Assembly (NCBI GenBank): GCA_036924285.1
Contig: JAYKYS010000012.1
Location: forward strand, 14,446,001 to 14,510,000
Source: Asterella californica
Lineage: Eukaryota; Streptophyta; Marchantiopsida; Marchantiales; Aytoniaceae
DNA: 64,000 bases
Direction of reading: 5' to 3'
The notes under the pieces were generated by a model that was not told the origin of the DNA, searched no databases, and saw only the letters and a program-made list of their open reading frames with translations. Shown piece by piece: positions 22,347 through 33,400 of this stretch; position 1 is the stretch's first letter; every line of letters begins with the position of its first letter. A program made the translations under genes and the position numbers.

Positions 22347-22761
22347 ATGAGTAAGTTCATAGTTTCACATCGAACAACGCAATGTTTCTTTTCCAATCTG
22401 TTAGATTGTCTCTCGTAGTGGTGAGTTCTTCGACCGATTTCTGAACTTCTGCGCATACTTGTAGGTAAGGTTCACGGATCCCTCGCCCGTGCGGGGAAGG
22501 TCAGAGGACAAACACCAAAAGTGCAAAAGCAGGATAAGAAAAAGAGACCCAAGGGTCGCGCTTACAAGCGCATTCAGTACAACCGGAGATTCGTTACCTC
22601 GGGTGAGTTTTCTCTGTGTGATCTCATTCTGCATTACGAATCTAGCGTTCGTTCTCCCCCGCTGTATATGTTCACTCTTACTGACACCGATGTACTTGCT
22701 TCTGTGTGTGGCAGTTGTCGGCTTCGGTAAGAAGCGAGGTCCCAACTCTTCGGAGAAGTAG
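22347..22761 (+). CDS. RPS30: 40S ribosomal protein eS30 (RPS30), 3 exons
   Basis: Coding exons are 22347-22350, 22465-22602 and 22715-22761 (62 aa, the usual eS30 length). The first intron falls after four bases: ATG A|GT AAG. Both introns have GTAAGT or GTGAGT donors and AG acceptors. The product reads [19 protein letters not shown], a basic middle with [19 protein letters not shown], and ends [15 protein letters not shown]. These are hallmark eS30 blocks, and no ubiquitin-like FUBI domain is attached, as in plants. eS30 is part of the small ribosomal subunit. The gene sits in the right copy of the segmental duplication, with a U25-like snoRNA 234 bases after its stop. Confidence 0.96.
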
Positions 22762-22994
22762 ACGTTCGCGTTTTGTCTCGAAGTTTCCGATCACCGTACT
22801 GATTTGGGACTGGAGTAATGCAGCCGTCTCTGAGGTTCAGCTTGTGTTTGGGAGCGACTTAGGCAAGTTCTGTACCTTGTGCTTCCTCTGTTGAGTAATC
22901 TAATATCCCAGGAATCGCTGTCTTGAGAGTGAACATCCGAGAGACTAGGTCACGCAGTCATTCACGTAGGTGCATAAAAGTTCCTTGTCCTTTG

Positions 22995-23075
22995 CCACTA
23001 CCGGGTGATGAGTAATTCATAGACCTGTTCTGAATTCTGATGAAACAACATGCACTACCAGCTGACGGTACGTGG
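22995..23075 (+). ncRNA. C/D-box snoRNA, U25/snR56-like, predicted to guide 18S rRNA 2'-O-methylation
   Basis: Box C GTGATGA (23005-23011), guide TTCATAGACCTGTT, D' CTGA (23030-23033), C' TGATGA (23038-23043), second guide, D CTGA (23062-23065). A closing stem pairs CCAC and ACCG before C with CGGT and GTGG after D. The D' guide pairs over 13 positions, one of them G-U, with the conserved 18S stretch AACAGGTCTGTGA. The fifth base from D' points to the first G of the GG, the site served by human U25 and yeast snR56. The target of the second guide (CATGCACTACCAG) was not found. It lies downstream of RPS30 on the same strand, so it may be processed from the same transcript. Confidence 0.85.
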
Positions 23076-23235
23076 CCAGTGGATCTGCATTTTTGTTTGA
23101 GCATTATGACGTAAAGGTATATCACGTACGTGATCGGTGATGTTAAAGTGAAACATATATCGTGAAGTACATTAAGCATATCATGAGAGTTGTCTGTAGC
23201 CCTCAACACACCTCCTGTAAGTACCTTGTATCTGT

Positions 23236-23310
23236 ATAGGTCGGGAAGTAGACGAATTCATAGACCTGTTCTGAGTCCTTGTGTGGAACAAACATGCACT
23301 ACTGATGGCA
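23236..23310 (+). ncRNA. Degenerate second U25-like snoRNA block (right segment)
   Basis: Keeps the guide TTCATAGACCTGTT and D' CTGA and a final CTGA, but box C is lost (GACGAATTC in its place) and the stretch before the last CTGA is shortened. It is a decayed tandem copy of the snoRNA at 22995. Confidence 0.5.
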
Positions 23311-23940
23311 TCACGAATAGTATACTTCTTTTGAAACATAGTGCAGGTGCAGTTTGTTGAGTCTATTACATTGCGATAGCCATAGGAAGTATTGCTACAG
23401 ACCTTCTCTCCAGTGGTCTGACATGTTCAGATTCGAAACCATTCGGAACCAATATGATGATGCTTTTAAAATATCTGTCTCCTTTATTTATGTAAGCGTA
23501 CCTCTTGTGACTTCGGTCCGGAGATATGAAGCTTTCATCAGGAGTCAGATTACAGCAACCTCGAGATATCGTTTCAGTGTTCAAGGCCTGAAAGCCGGAT
23601 GAGCCACTGATTGTTGCTCGAGAACAATAGTACTTGGTGTTACTTATATGGCAATTTGATTTCTAGTTGAGTTCAGCGTCTGGTATACCTTGCTTCACGT
23701 TAATGAGGTGGGATCTTTTGGCGTTGTTCCATTGTACTTTGGAGCTGCAGTAGTCTCGAGGATTCTTTCTCCGGCGTGCGGCCTGAGGTGATCTTGCAGC
23801 TGGACTATATAAAGCTTGTATGCTAGATCCTGAGACCTATACTGGCTCTGCGATGAGGTTGATGACAGTGTAAAATCAGTCGCAGCGGCTTCTGTATGGA
23901 CAACGGAACGGGTTGAAGGATTTGGACTGTGACTTCAGAC

Positions 23941-25055
23941 ATTGATGTGTTACCAGTGGGTGGTTCACTGGCGGCTATCTCTCCACCTAAAACGATGTAT
24001 TCATGAAAGCGGTGTAATTAAGAGACTATTTACCAACTCTACTGTGAAGTAGGCCGACGATGTGATCATGTTGACCAGGGGAGCCCGGACTATGCCTTCT
24101 CCTGTAGTTGGTCATGTTCTTGTGATGGTTACAGTTATAGCCGCACGGTTCTTCATGTTGTGTATTATTGGAGTATTCATTTCTCTTACTTGCTTTCTGC
24201 GTCCATTATGCTAGATAGTTCTCTCCAGCCGCTGTGATACAATACCAAACGGTTCTCGGCCAAACAGCGCTGATTGTAAGAGTAACTTTACGAAGGAACG
24301 CTGAATTCGAAAGCTGTCTACCACCGTACTATCGCCTAGGCCGTGTTTGTAATTCAACATTGCATTGGAGATCTTTCATCCCTGTTGCATCTGGATGATA
24401 TGAACCAAAGCTCTCGTCGCGACTTCTGTTTTTATCTTGAGAGACATTGGCAATAAGTGGAAGTCCTATAATGACGCTGTGCCAATGGCACCTGGTCTCC
24501 ACTGTCATTTGTTTGGGCCCTGGTTATTAAATAAATTTACTTCATCCGACTTACTTCGTATCTCATGTTTTGATTTTATAGAGCATTCATTGAAGAATGA
24601 GTCTTCCATTCAAGAACGACCATTCTCTTGGGCCGAATGCCCAGCAATCTCAGCATGTGCAAGTTGGAGTTAAATTTCAAGACGAAAACAGACGATAGAA
24701 ACTCAAGCATTCGCAGTTTATATTTTCATATGCTTGACAACGAAAGAGTAGGGTGAAGTACGATTGTAACTTAAAAAATATCACAATATTGGAAGGACGA
24801 TTGGCCTGAAAAATAGTATCCTCCCCCAAGACTTACACATCGAGTTTCCTATTGCTTATCCGAAAACATGTAACTGTTATATGGAAGTAAGTTATTACGA
24901 TAACTGATAAATGTAAAACCGTCTCGGAATCGCCAGCAGATCTGCGTATAAGCCATAAATGAAACATGGAGAGACGCGCTGCTGGTGTAAGTACGAAACC
25001 TAATTTACCAAAAGGGGTAATACTTCCTTGTATATTATTCACCTCTTCTATGTTG
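23941..25055. other. No gene recognised
   Basis: Becomes increasingly AT-rich. Short frames show no domain. The motif TATTATTCACCT occurs at the right edge (see findings). Confidence 0.4.
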
Positions 25056-25105
25056 GGATTGTATATTATTCACCTTTCCGAGAAGAGGGGAATATGCACA
25101 GATTT

Positions 25106-25185
25106 TTAATTTATCACCTAACCCTTTCCGGTTAGGTGTAAATTAAACTTAGTATATTAACTGTTTTCAACAGTTAATATACATG
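25106..25185. repeat. Two adjacent perfect hairpins
   Basis: AATTTA(T)CACCTAACC is inverted as GGTTAGGTG(T)AAATT at about 25111-25146. TATATTAACTGTT is inverted as AACAGTTAATATA at about 25153-25182. Related hairpins occur at about 26027-26068 and 40893-40945. They may be small foldback elements. Confidence 0.6.
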
Positions 25186-25272
25186 TTGCAATACGTTCTT
25201 CTATTTCTTGTTGCGTGTTAATCCACATACCGTATGGGTTCTCTCTAGAAGATCTTACATGTATTTCTGCAG

Positions 25273-25313
25273 TATAATATATAATATAATATATAATATA
25301 ATATATAATATAT
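25273..25313. repeat. AT microsatellite
   Basis: Repeats of TATAATATAA. Low-complexity DNA with no other feature seen. Confidence 0.8.
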
Positions 25314-25775
25314 CGAATATTTTTCATTAACATTTTTAAATTCTCAATAACATTCGTGTGGCACTCTCACCGTGGTGTCGGGTCCAATGATGTTTGAAGA
25401 TTTTCAGTTCTTTTTATTTTTTTTCTCCGTCTAACCAAAAGTACATTTTGGATGTATATTTACCATAAAAGGTCATCTTTTGTACACATTAATTTATACA
25501 TTTAACTTTTTCTTCGACTGGAAGGGTTAAAGCATAAATTAATGTACCCTTAGTGTACATGAGGTGAATATATATTTTATACAATATCATGAATACCTCC
25601 CAGGGAATTAAGCATGTATCTTCAAAAACTCGGAAGATAAGGATATGCAGGTGGTTTATATAATCTTGAATTAAATTAATAATAAATATTAGTCTCATTA
25701 ATTTTTTAGTTATTTGTTTTTAACCTCTCGCATATATATCTTGTTGACAACGCATTCTTGTTTCTTTGCTTAATG

Positions 25776-25943
25776 GGTTATGCCGGTATTTCCTGCATCT
25801 CCAGGTTCACCTAACGTTTACTGATATTTTGATTTTGATTCTTAGTGAACTATAGAATTTTCATTTAATATTTATATATTTTCTAATAATTATAATTATA
25901 TATTTACACGAACCTGGAGATGCGGGAAAATCGTTACATAACC
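25776..25943. mobile_element. MITE-like foldback element
   Basis: A ~168-base element with terminal inverted repeats of about 33 bases (left GGTTATGCCGG...CCAGGTTC, right GAACCTGG...CATAACC) with a few mismatches. The interior is very AT-rich and non-coding. Flanks are TTAAT on the left and AATAATG on the right. No transposase is present. The superfamily cannot be named. Confidence 0.65.
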
Positions 25944-27069
25944 AATAATGCAAAAAAAAGACAGACGTGAAGAGTGCGGGAGGTTAGAAGCGAAGAATCA
26001 AGAAATTAGAAAACATTTAATTTACTACCTAACTCTTCCAGCAGAAGAGATAGGTAATAAATTAAATCACATGCATATAACTTAGAAGGAAGTGATATAT
26101 ATATATATATGCCTACTTCATACATGAGGTGAATAGCCTAGCTGATATCATGAACCTCCAACCAAATTTTGCTCGCAGACTGTGGAAGCAAAAGCCGTTG
26201 AAGTCTCCTCGCTACTATGAATTGTCTAATCTCGTGTGTAAATTATTTTCTTACGCACCACGGTAATTTTGGAAACTGGAGAGGGGTTCACTTTCACCTG
26301 GGATAAACGTCTGTAGGTGCATTGCCATAGTTCTCTGGATTTACTGTGGAATGCAAGTGTTTTCTCTTTTGGTGCACTCGATTTTGGAAAACATTTCTGA
26401 AAGGATTTCTCTCTAACTTTCAAGTTCAGCACTTTTTAACTCTTTCAGTATGATAGAGAGGTACTGAGATTCAATCTTACATTTCGTTAGATTGCGAACA
26501 CACTTACTTGCAACAAGCTATGGCTAGTGTAAGTACTCATTACGTAAACTCGCTCTTGTAAATTCTCGGATAACACCACCAACACTTTATTATTATCATT
26601 ATTATTAACTAATTAGATATATAGTTATTATGAACTAATTAAAAGTAATGTTGGTCACCTTAATTCGAGCGATAATAAATTCTCCTTTTCTTTCAGTTCT
26701 CATCTTTCGTGGTGTCATTCGAGGACTAATCACGCACGCAATTTTTACCACTTCTCTTTTGTCCTCAATCCTTGCCACATGTTGCATTTGACATGAAAAA
26801 GCTATTGTACCTGCAGTTTAAATAGAATTTTTCACCAGAGCATATCAAAATTTGATTTGGACACACTGTTAGCAAATTAGTACCTCGAGTCAGTTCAGGA
26901 GGAAAAGATTACACGACTCTCCTGTTGTTGTTCTACTGATCCATTTGGTTAAGCTTGACGCTATGCATTATCCATTAATCATTAATTAGATGCAGAAGTG
27001 TGCATGGCTGGGTCAGACAAAGACGCAAAGACAAGAAGATATGAAAGAATATTGTTAATGAGAGAGTCA
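25944..27069. other. AT-rich intergenic DNA
   Basis: Contains a third hairpin of the 25.1 kb type (about 26027-26068) and a GAGGTGAATA motif near 26124. No gene is seen. Confidence 0.4.
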
Positions 27070-27200
27070 TGGTAACGAAGTGGTAAGAGATCACTTCTGC
27101 GAATGACTAAGTTGGGGATTCGAATTTTGGAGAATATAATTCTCCTATGCGATAACTTGCTTAAGATTTTTGTCTTCCTTCTGTGTGTAACCACAGGCCG
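27070..27200 (+). mobile_element. tRNA-derived SINE-like fragment
   Basis: Shows a Pol III box A-like stretch (TGGTAACGAAGTGGTAAGAG, about 27070-27089) and a box B-like stretch (GGGGATTCGAAT, 27114-27125) at tRNA spacing. The fold is not a proper tRNA, so a SINE head is more likely. It is the weakest of the mobile element calls. Confidence 0.4.
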
Positions 27201-29200
27201 TCGTCGTAGGTCTTTGTTGATATTTAAAATTCAACTAAAGCACATACCTTCAATCAGTTTAAGATTTAGCCAAATGACTAGATCTCTCGTGGACAGGGAT
27301 AACTCGTAGAGTCATTCCCACTCACTCTCTCGTTCATTTAATGATTAAACTTCGAGTATGACTAGAGGCGCTCTTGGTAACTCAGAATACCTTATTTTGT
27401 GGGTTTGGCTTCAGAGAATTCAGAAAGTAATCATTACGTAGAAAATGATTATGTTAATTACGTCTTCATATCAAATTTAGAAACTGGGAAGCAAGAGAAT
27501 CAAATTAAAACTATTTCGCTAACTTTACACATTATGATTCATTTCAAAGAAAACTACTTAGTTTTGACAGAGAAATGTTACGCTGAAAATTCCGAGGTTT
27601 CTTAGCAGAACTTTTCTTCGGACCCAAAGAACACTATGAGAAACAAAGGAATACTTTATTTTCATGCTTTTATACTATATACTCGGGGTTTAATGGAGGA
27701 AGCTTAGTGCCGAGGTTTGGTTAGTGATAAGCGGGGTTAGTGTCACACAATAGCTTAGTGCTGAGGTTTGGTTTGAGAACAGAAGTGCCGGCGGGTCTGC
27801 GGGCTGGGAATCCAGTGGAAAGATCGAACCTTAGAGCGTCGAATCGAGCATTGGAGGCTTCTTCGGGAAAATCTCGTCGTGATTGTTGCCGGCGGCGAGA
27901 AAGAAAGATTAATGATCCGACGTGATCTGTTGGCAAAATCTCCTGTAGGGAAACTTGATCTTCAAAGGAGTGGAGAGACTACAGTGAAATTTCGGTATAA
28001 TCACACTGGTTATAGTCACAATCGCATTATAATCACCAATATCAATAGGATTAATTCTTCCTAACGTAAACTCGGGTTGGAAAATCACTATCGCACTGTA
28101 TGTAAGCATCTAATCTTTGAAAAATTTATGAAAAATATGATCATAAACAAAACTCTGTTACTTGACATCATGTCGGATTGTGAAAAACCTTAGTTATATT
28201 CTCATACTCTTAGTTTCAAGATTTTTGTTTTTCATTGTCGTAAAATTCGGGAAGAAATGAAAATGTTACGATGTTTGAAAAATTTAATTGAATTCTGATG
28301 AATCCTAATCTTTACAGTCGTTTTCGAGAACCCTTAGATATATAACCATATTCTAGAGATATTAAAAATGATCACTATACTTTTATAATCATGTTCTTGA
28401 GATATATGTTTGTAGTAGTGATTATACGTATATTAGCATAGACATTTATTAATATAACGAGGTTCTACGGTAAAAAACTACTGTACTGTGTACTGCATTT
28501 AACGTGAGTGTGAAATAAATGTGATACACAGAAATACTATTAATAACAATATTTGAAGTGATGATTGATATTTTAAGATATTTACACTAATTAAAATAGA
28601 CAAAAACTGTATGAAAAGATTGATAAGATATTTCCCTGTGCTATTTCAGCATATCAGTTATAACGTTCTCTTGAATGTTTCCATACGGAGTCTCTTCTAA
28701 AACTACTCTAAAACCAAAATTACATATATTGTACGTCTTCGAAACTCACGAATCAATATGATCAAACATGAACGTCTCTTAAACTCAAGGTTTCACGTAG
28801 TGATACGTCCACATTAAAGTTTATGTTTTTGAGTTACAACTCTTCATTTTCATATGTCTTCTCGTATTTTCATATCACACTTGATAATAGAATCTTTCTG
28901 CACTTTATTGATGATGTTTAGAACAAGGTTCGGACCAACTTTAATTCCGAATTTGAAAGAGAAGAGAGAGAGAGAAAAATGTAAGGGAGACTTAAAAAGT
29001 CCATAGATATTCAAATAACAACTTAAAAAGTATCTACGATCAATCAATAATATAATTTACACTAATTTCTTTGATACGACAATTAGTGTAATACGTGAAT
29101 TAATGTTACTCACACTAGTTTTAGTGAAGGAGAAATTACCATCGATCACTGAATTAAATTAATGTGAGTGACACTAGATGGGGTGCACTTTAAGAACTTC
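27201..29200. other. AT-rich intergenic DNA
   Basis: No gene is recognised. A short duplicated phrase AGCTTAGTGC(C/T)GAGGTTTGGTT occurs at about 27699 and 27752. Near 29050-29175 there are inverted ACACTAATT/AATTAGTGT and AATTAATGT-type repeats. Confidence 0.4.
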
Positions 29201-29270
29201 GTCTTGGAATCCGTACGCGCCAGGAAGGGCGGCTGCTGAATGTGGATATAAAGTCGGCGTCCGGCTGATG

Positions 29271-29278
29271 GCGGGAAA
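29271..29278 (+). promoter_or_regulatory. E2F-type site
   Basis: GCGGGAAA (reverse complement TTTCCCGC) fits the E2F consensus TTTSSCGC. It lies 130 bases before the ATG of the small gene at 29408 and about 1.15 kb before NSE3. It is a single short motif, so chance is possible. Confidence 0.35.
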
Positions 29279-29407
29279 CTGTGCCCTTTAAATCCAATGC
29301 ATGTGACACGTCAGACGAGGGAGCGTGTCAGAAACTTCGTAGTAAAGCGGAACATCCTCATCGCACTTGAGTTCTTGCAAATCGTGTGTCGCGATAGTTG
29401 ATTGAAC

Positions 29408-30039
29408 ATGACGGGAGATTACCAAAATTCGGAGGAGGATGAGGCTGTTAGACACTTCGATTCCCTGCTTTCTTGCCCACAACGAGTATTTTACCTGGAA
29501 GTGAGTCTAGAATCGTCCGTACAATACATCCTGAACTACATGAATGCTGTGTTTGGGAGGAACGTGCTGCCATGCTCGATACAGTGGATGGCGCGTGAGG
29601 TGGAGCTTTGATCGAATAGAAGGCAATCTTCGGAATGGTCCCAGACGCAGTGAGAGGGAAGGTGACCTTAGATTTACGTTGAAGTCGGAACGAGCGTTGT
29701 GGTTCTGGAAGGTTAGTGCAGTAGTCCTCTGTCCCCAGGGTTTACATTGTGAGGCATTTTAAATTTCAGGACAGCTTCGCTCCTGAGCTTGCTATAGCTT
29801 GGATGAATTTCAAGCTGACCGGGTATCGGTAAGATTGTGAAAACAGCCTTCGTCCATGACAGAAACTGGAAGTGGACGCCACAAATCCTTGGAGGGTGGC
29901 AGGTATTTGCGTTTGCTGCAGCTACTTCTTGAGGCTGTGGGATGAAGAGGTGTGCACTTCAAAGAGAGCTATAAGTGATTTTAATCGAGAACTGCGAGTT
30001 GGTCACCACTTGTTTGTATTTGTATCTGAATTCCGTTGA
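29408..30039 (+). CDS. Small unknown protein, 89 aa, 3 exons
   Basis: I do not recognise this protein. Proposed exons are 29408-29500 (donor GTGAGT), 29770-29828 (donor GTAAGA) and 29922-30039 (acceptor TGCTGCAG). The joins are in frame. The protein begins MTGDYQNSEEDEAVRHFDSL, contains SFAPELAIAWMNFKLTGYR across exon 2 and ends FNRELRVGHHLFVFVSEFR. It has an acidic start and then an aromatic, basic part, and no Cys-rich or transmembrane pattern stands out. Support comes from three good splice signals that agree in phase, a plausible promoter with an E2F-like site, and the gene-sized setting just before NSE3 on the same strand. It could instead be part of the NSE3 leader. Confidence 0.5.
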
Positions 30040-30428
30040 GGTGAGTCGTCCATACCTAAACGGTATCTTGATGCACGGAGTCATGTGAGTCAATCTCCCG
30101 GAACAAGAATGGATTGGCATAAAGAGTAGGTTTTGTGAGTGAAGTCAATTTCGTAATGGAAAGCCTGCTCAGCAACAATGTTTATAATTTCGGGAGCACA
30201 TATCGTCCAATCCTTTGCATGTTTTGGAAAGCGCAAGGATTTTTCGAATGTTTAAAGGAATGTAAAGTAACTTGAAGCCCTTCGCCTTTCAGTCTGGGAT
30301 CAAGTATAGGCCATTCAGGTTTCGGAGACTCGGCGTCCTGATCTGTATTGCTTGACCTTGACTGGACGAACTCATTTATGCCTCATGAACTGAATCACAC
30401 TGTAGCTGTTGGGCTATCTCGAAGGTCA

Positions 30429-33400
30429 ATGGTGAAAGAGGGAAGTCGAATGCGAGGCGGGTCTGCTCAAAATGTATCCCAGCGACCGACTGGCAACAGT
30501 GCAGGTCCATCTCAAAATCATAACGAAGACTTTTCCCAAACTCAAGCGATCTTGTCGGATGAGGTAATGACAAATGTACCATGTACATGAGACCAGTTTG
30601 CAGTCTTCTCCTGAATGCACTTGTTGTTGCTGTTTTATCTAGTAACTGCACATGAGGATTGTGCTTTTCCTGTACCATATGAAAAGCTAATTAGCGCGTG
30701 AATAAGCTTTCATAAATTATCTCATTCAGTGACAGCAAATGCGAAGGAGGAGTTGTGCACTTTTGGGGATGTCCGACTTGGGAGAACTCGTTTCAAGCAG
30801 GAGATGGTCGCAAACGTGAAATATAGTTTTCCTTGCCCGGTTGGTATCCGGAATAGGATCTCTTGCTTGTGGCTGACTGTCCGTTGCGCGTTGATAGGAA
30901 ACAAACAAGCTCGTGGCCGAGGTTATGCGATACATGCTGTTTAAAAGCTTTCAGCAACCAGGAGTCCCTGTGAGTCGGATGGACCTAACGGGCATAATTA
31001 CGAAAACCTACAAACAGCGATACCTGTCGTCGCATGTTATCAGTATGGCACAAAAGAAATTGCTTCGAATGTTTGGTTTGGAGATGAAAGAGTATAATCG
31101 ATTAAGATCACAAACCAAAACTGGCCGCGGCTTCAACGAGAAACAAGGTTTTCCTGACGAGACCTGTCCTTTATGGTTTTGATGTCCGGCATGAACTTCT
31201 GCTTTTGACCCTAACTTTGTCGCTGGGTCGGTCTACTTGCAGTGGAACTAAAAGAGTATGTGCTCAGAAGCACCGTTCCAGCTGATCTAAGGAAAAGGTA
31301 CATCGATACACGGGAGTCGGCTGCAATGCACAGTTTAGCCACGGTGGTTATTGGCATAATCAAATGTTCTGGAGAAAGATGTCCCGAAGGTGATGAACTA
31401 ACTGTTTCATAAATGGCTTCCGTCATTCTGATGTAACAAGCAAAACCCAACTGGAACAGTACATGTACGCTGACACTGGAGGATATCCAGTTGTTCGCTC
31501 TCGTTTGTTCGTTAAGAAGCTCCAACGCTTACAATCTGGATTAAATATTAGTCCTACTAGATTGACCTCTTGGGTGAAAGTTCGTTTATTAGTCGTCTTT
31601 AACGTGCTGGAAGCTTTGGCTGTTCTACTTGAGAAAAGTCCTAATCACTTTCGGCGGTGCAGAAATTTTGTGGCAAAACCTGAGACGACTGGACATCAAA
31701 GAAGAAGACATGGAGCATCCAACTTTTGGCAATGTCAAGAACGGGGTAGAGATGCTTGCCAAACAAAGGTACTGCAATCGACTGCATTTACCTACTGAAT
31801 GATAGACTTGTGTCATGGTCCACTCTAGCGACAGCTTCTCTCGTCCGGGGCAACTATCATACCTGCCCTATGCGGGCAAACTTATCTTGCATGTCACTAA
31901 TCTCGATGTTAGCTTGGTGACAAGTTGGATGTGTATCCCCTGGATAGAGTCTGGTGGTGAGTTACACCCCACTGCACGTTTTTCTTTGCCCTTGTCCCCT
32001 CAGGTTAGGGATACGGTCAGCCTAGTTTTGTACTGGGTTCCTTTGTTCTCCTTTAATGCCTTTCCTTATTTTCATTTTTTGCCATCTCCTGCGGCTATTC
32101 TAAAACCCCCATAATCGCCTACAGGTATAATCCCTTTGCCCTCATCTTTATATAAACCTTAATTAACGTTCTACATCTTATGCGCGTTTGGTTCCTCAAA
32201 CCTGTGCTATTATTTTGGGCGAGTTCTATTACTTCCTAGCTGAAGCATTTGTTTGTAGCCCTGCAAATATTTGTTTTTAGCCCTGCATTTCCTATTTGTA
32301 GCCCTGCTAATATGTTTTTTCATCCATATTCCATAGCCATTGGGATATGCGAAGTTCCCTGGCGGTCAGAGATAAGGTTGAGGTGGAAGTAGGTTGCCTG
32401 CTTGCTCGGCCTGTAAATTTAGTTAGGTAGCGGTGCACACCTAGTTATAACCTACGGTAGTTTTCACTGAATCTCGAGCTGAACGCTGAACGCTGATCTG
32501 CTGGTTTTGGAATGTAAATCTTCTTGTTGCTTGTCTATGTTGTTTCTATGTGTATATTCCTGGAACTGAGATGCACATCCTCTCGTCCTGGTTTGTTGAG
32601 GTTTCACAGGTTGCTCTCATTTTTGTTATCACTCTTATCAAAACTCTTATCAAATTGTTTCCTCGTGTTGTTTTGCCTGAACTATCACTTTTTCTAGTGC
32701 AAAGCTCTATAATATGCATGTTCTGCAAGGTCTGCACGGTATAGACCCTCAGTTTTTTCTTGTTTCGTTTGCCTGTAGATTAGAATGTTGCGTTCGGTGG
32801 TTTACCATCATGTTATCTATATTTTCTTTGGCTCAATGTATGCTTCTGCTTCGCGATTTTCCTCGGTCAAGGCCTGATTTGTATCAGCCCTCAGATAATT
32901 CGGACCGATGCAGGGAATCACAGGAGTATTAGCTATTGTTCATCGTCTGTTTCATATCGGCCACCCAATATCCTCGTTTCACTGCTTGTTAGGCGATGGG
33001 TTTGCCACATTCTTGCTTCTCTCTCTTTCCTATGTTTCTAGCGTTGATTATTCACGTACAGAAGTTGATATATGTCAACTTCTGTACATATGCATAGTCT
33101 GCACGCATACAAGTTATCCTAATTGTTTCTCGCACCAGATGTTCCTGTTCCTCGAATATGCCGATTGTTCTTGCATTGCGCTGCTAACCAATGTTGGAAA
33201 TCTCTCACAAGCACACACTTGTTGGGGCGGTTGTTTCTTGCCACCAGATATATTCAAAAGGAGAAGCTAAACAGTAGTGAAGGAGATGGTTTCGTCTACG
33301 AGTTGGCGGAGAGAGCTCTGGATGAACAATGTTTGGGTCGCATGGAAAGTTTCATGTTGTCGGTAAGTCACATGAGCGCTGCCTTCGGGCTTGAACTGTT

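Larger units (their letters stand above)
22218..23940 (+). repeat. Right copy of the RPS30/snoRNA segmental duplication (intact)
   Basis: Partner of 11966-13705, same orientation, about 8.5 kb apart. It includes telo-box, RPS30, snoRNA, a degenerate second snoRNA block (23236-23310) and ~600 bases of further shared sequence. The reading frame, splice sites and closing stem are all intact here. Confidence 0.85.

Noticed and set aside
22401..22745. Minus-strand frame opposite RPS30
   Set aside because: Antisense shadow of the ribosomal protein gene.
29829..29862. 34-base intron that would also keep the small gene open
   Set aside because: Too short for a plant intron; the acceptor at 29921 gives a normal 93-base intron and an in-frame end.
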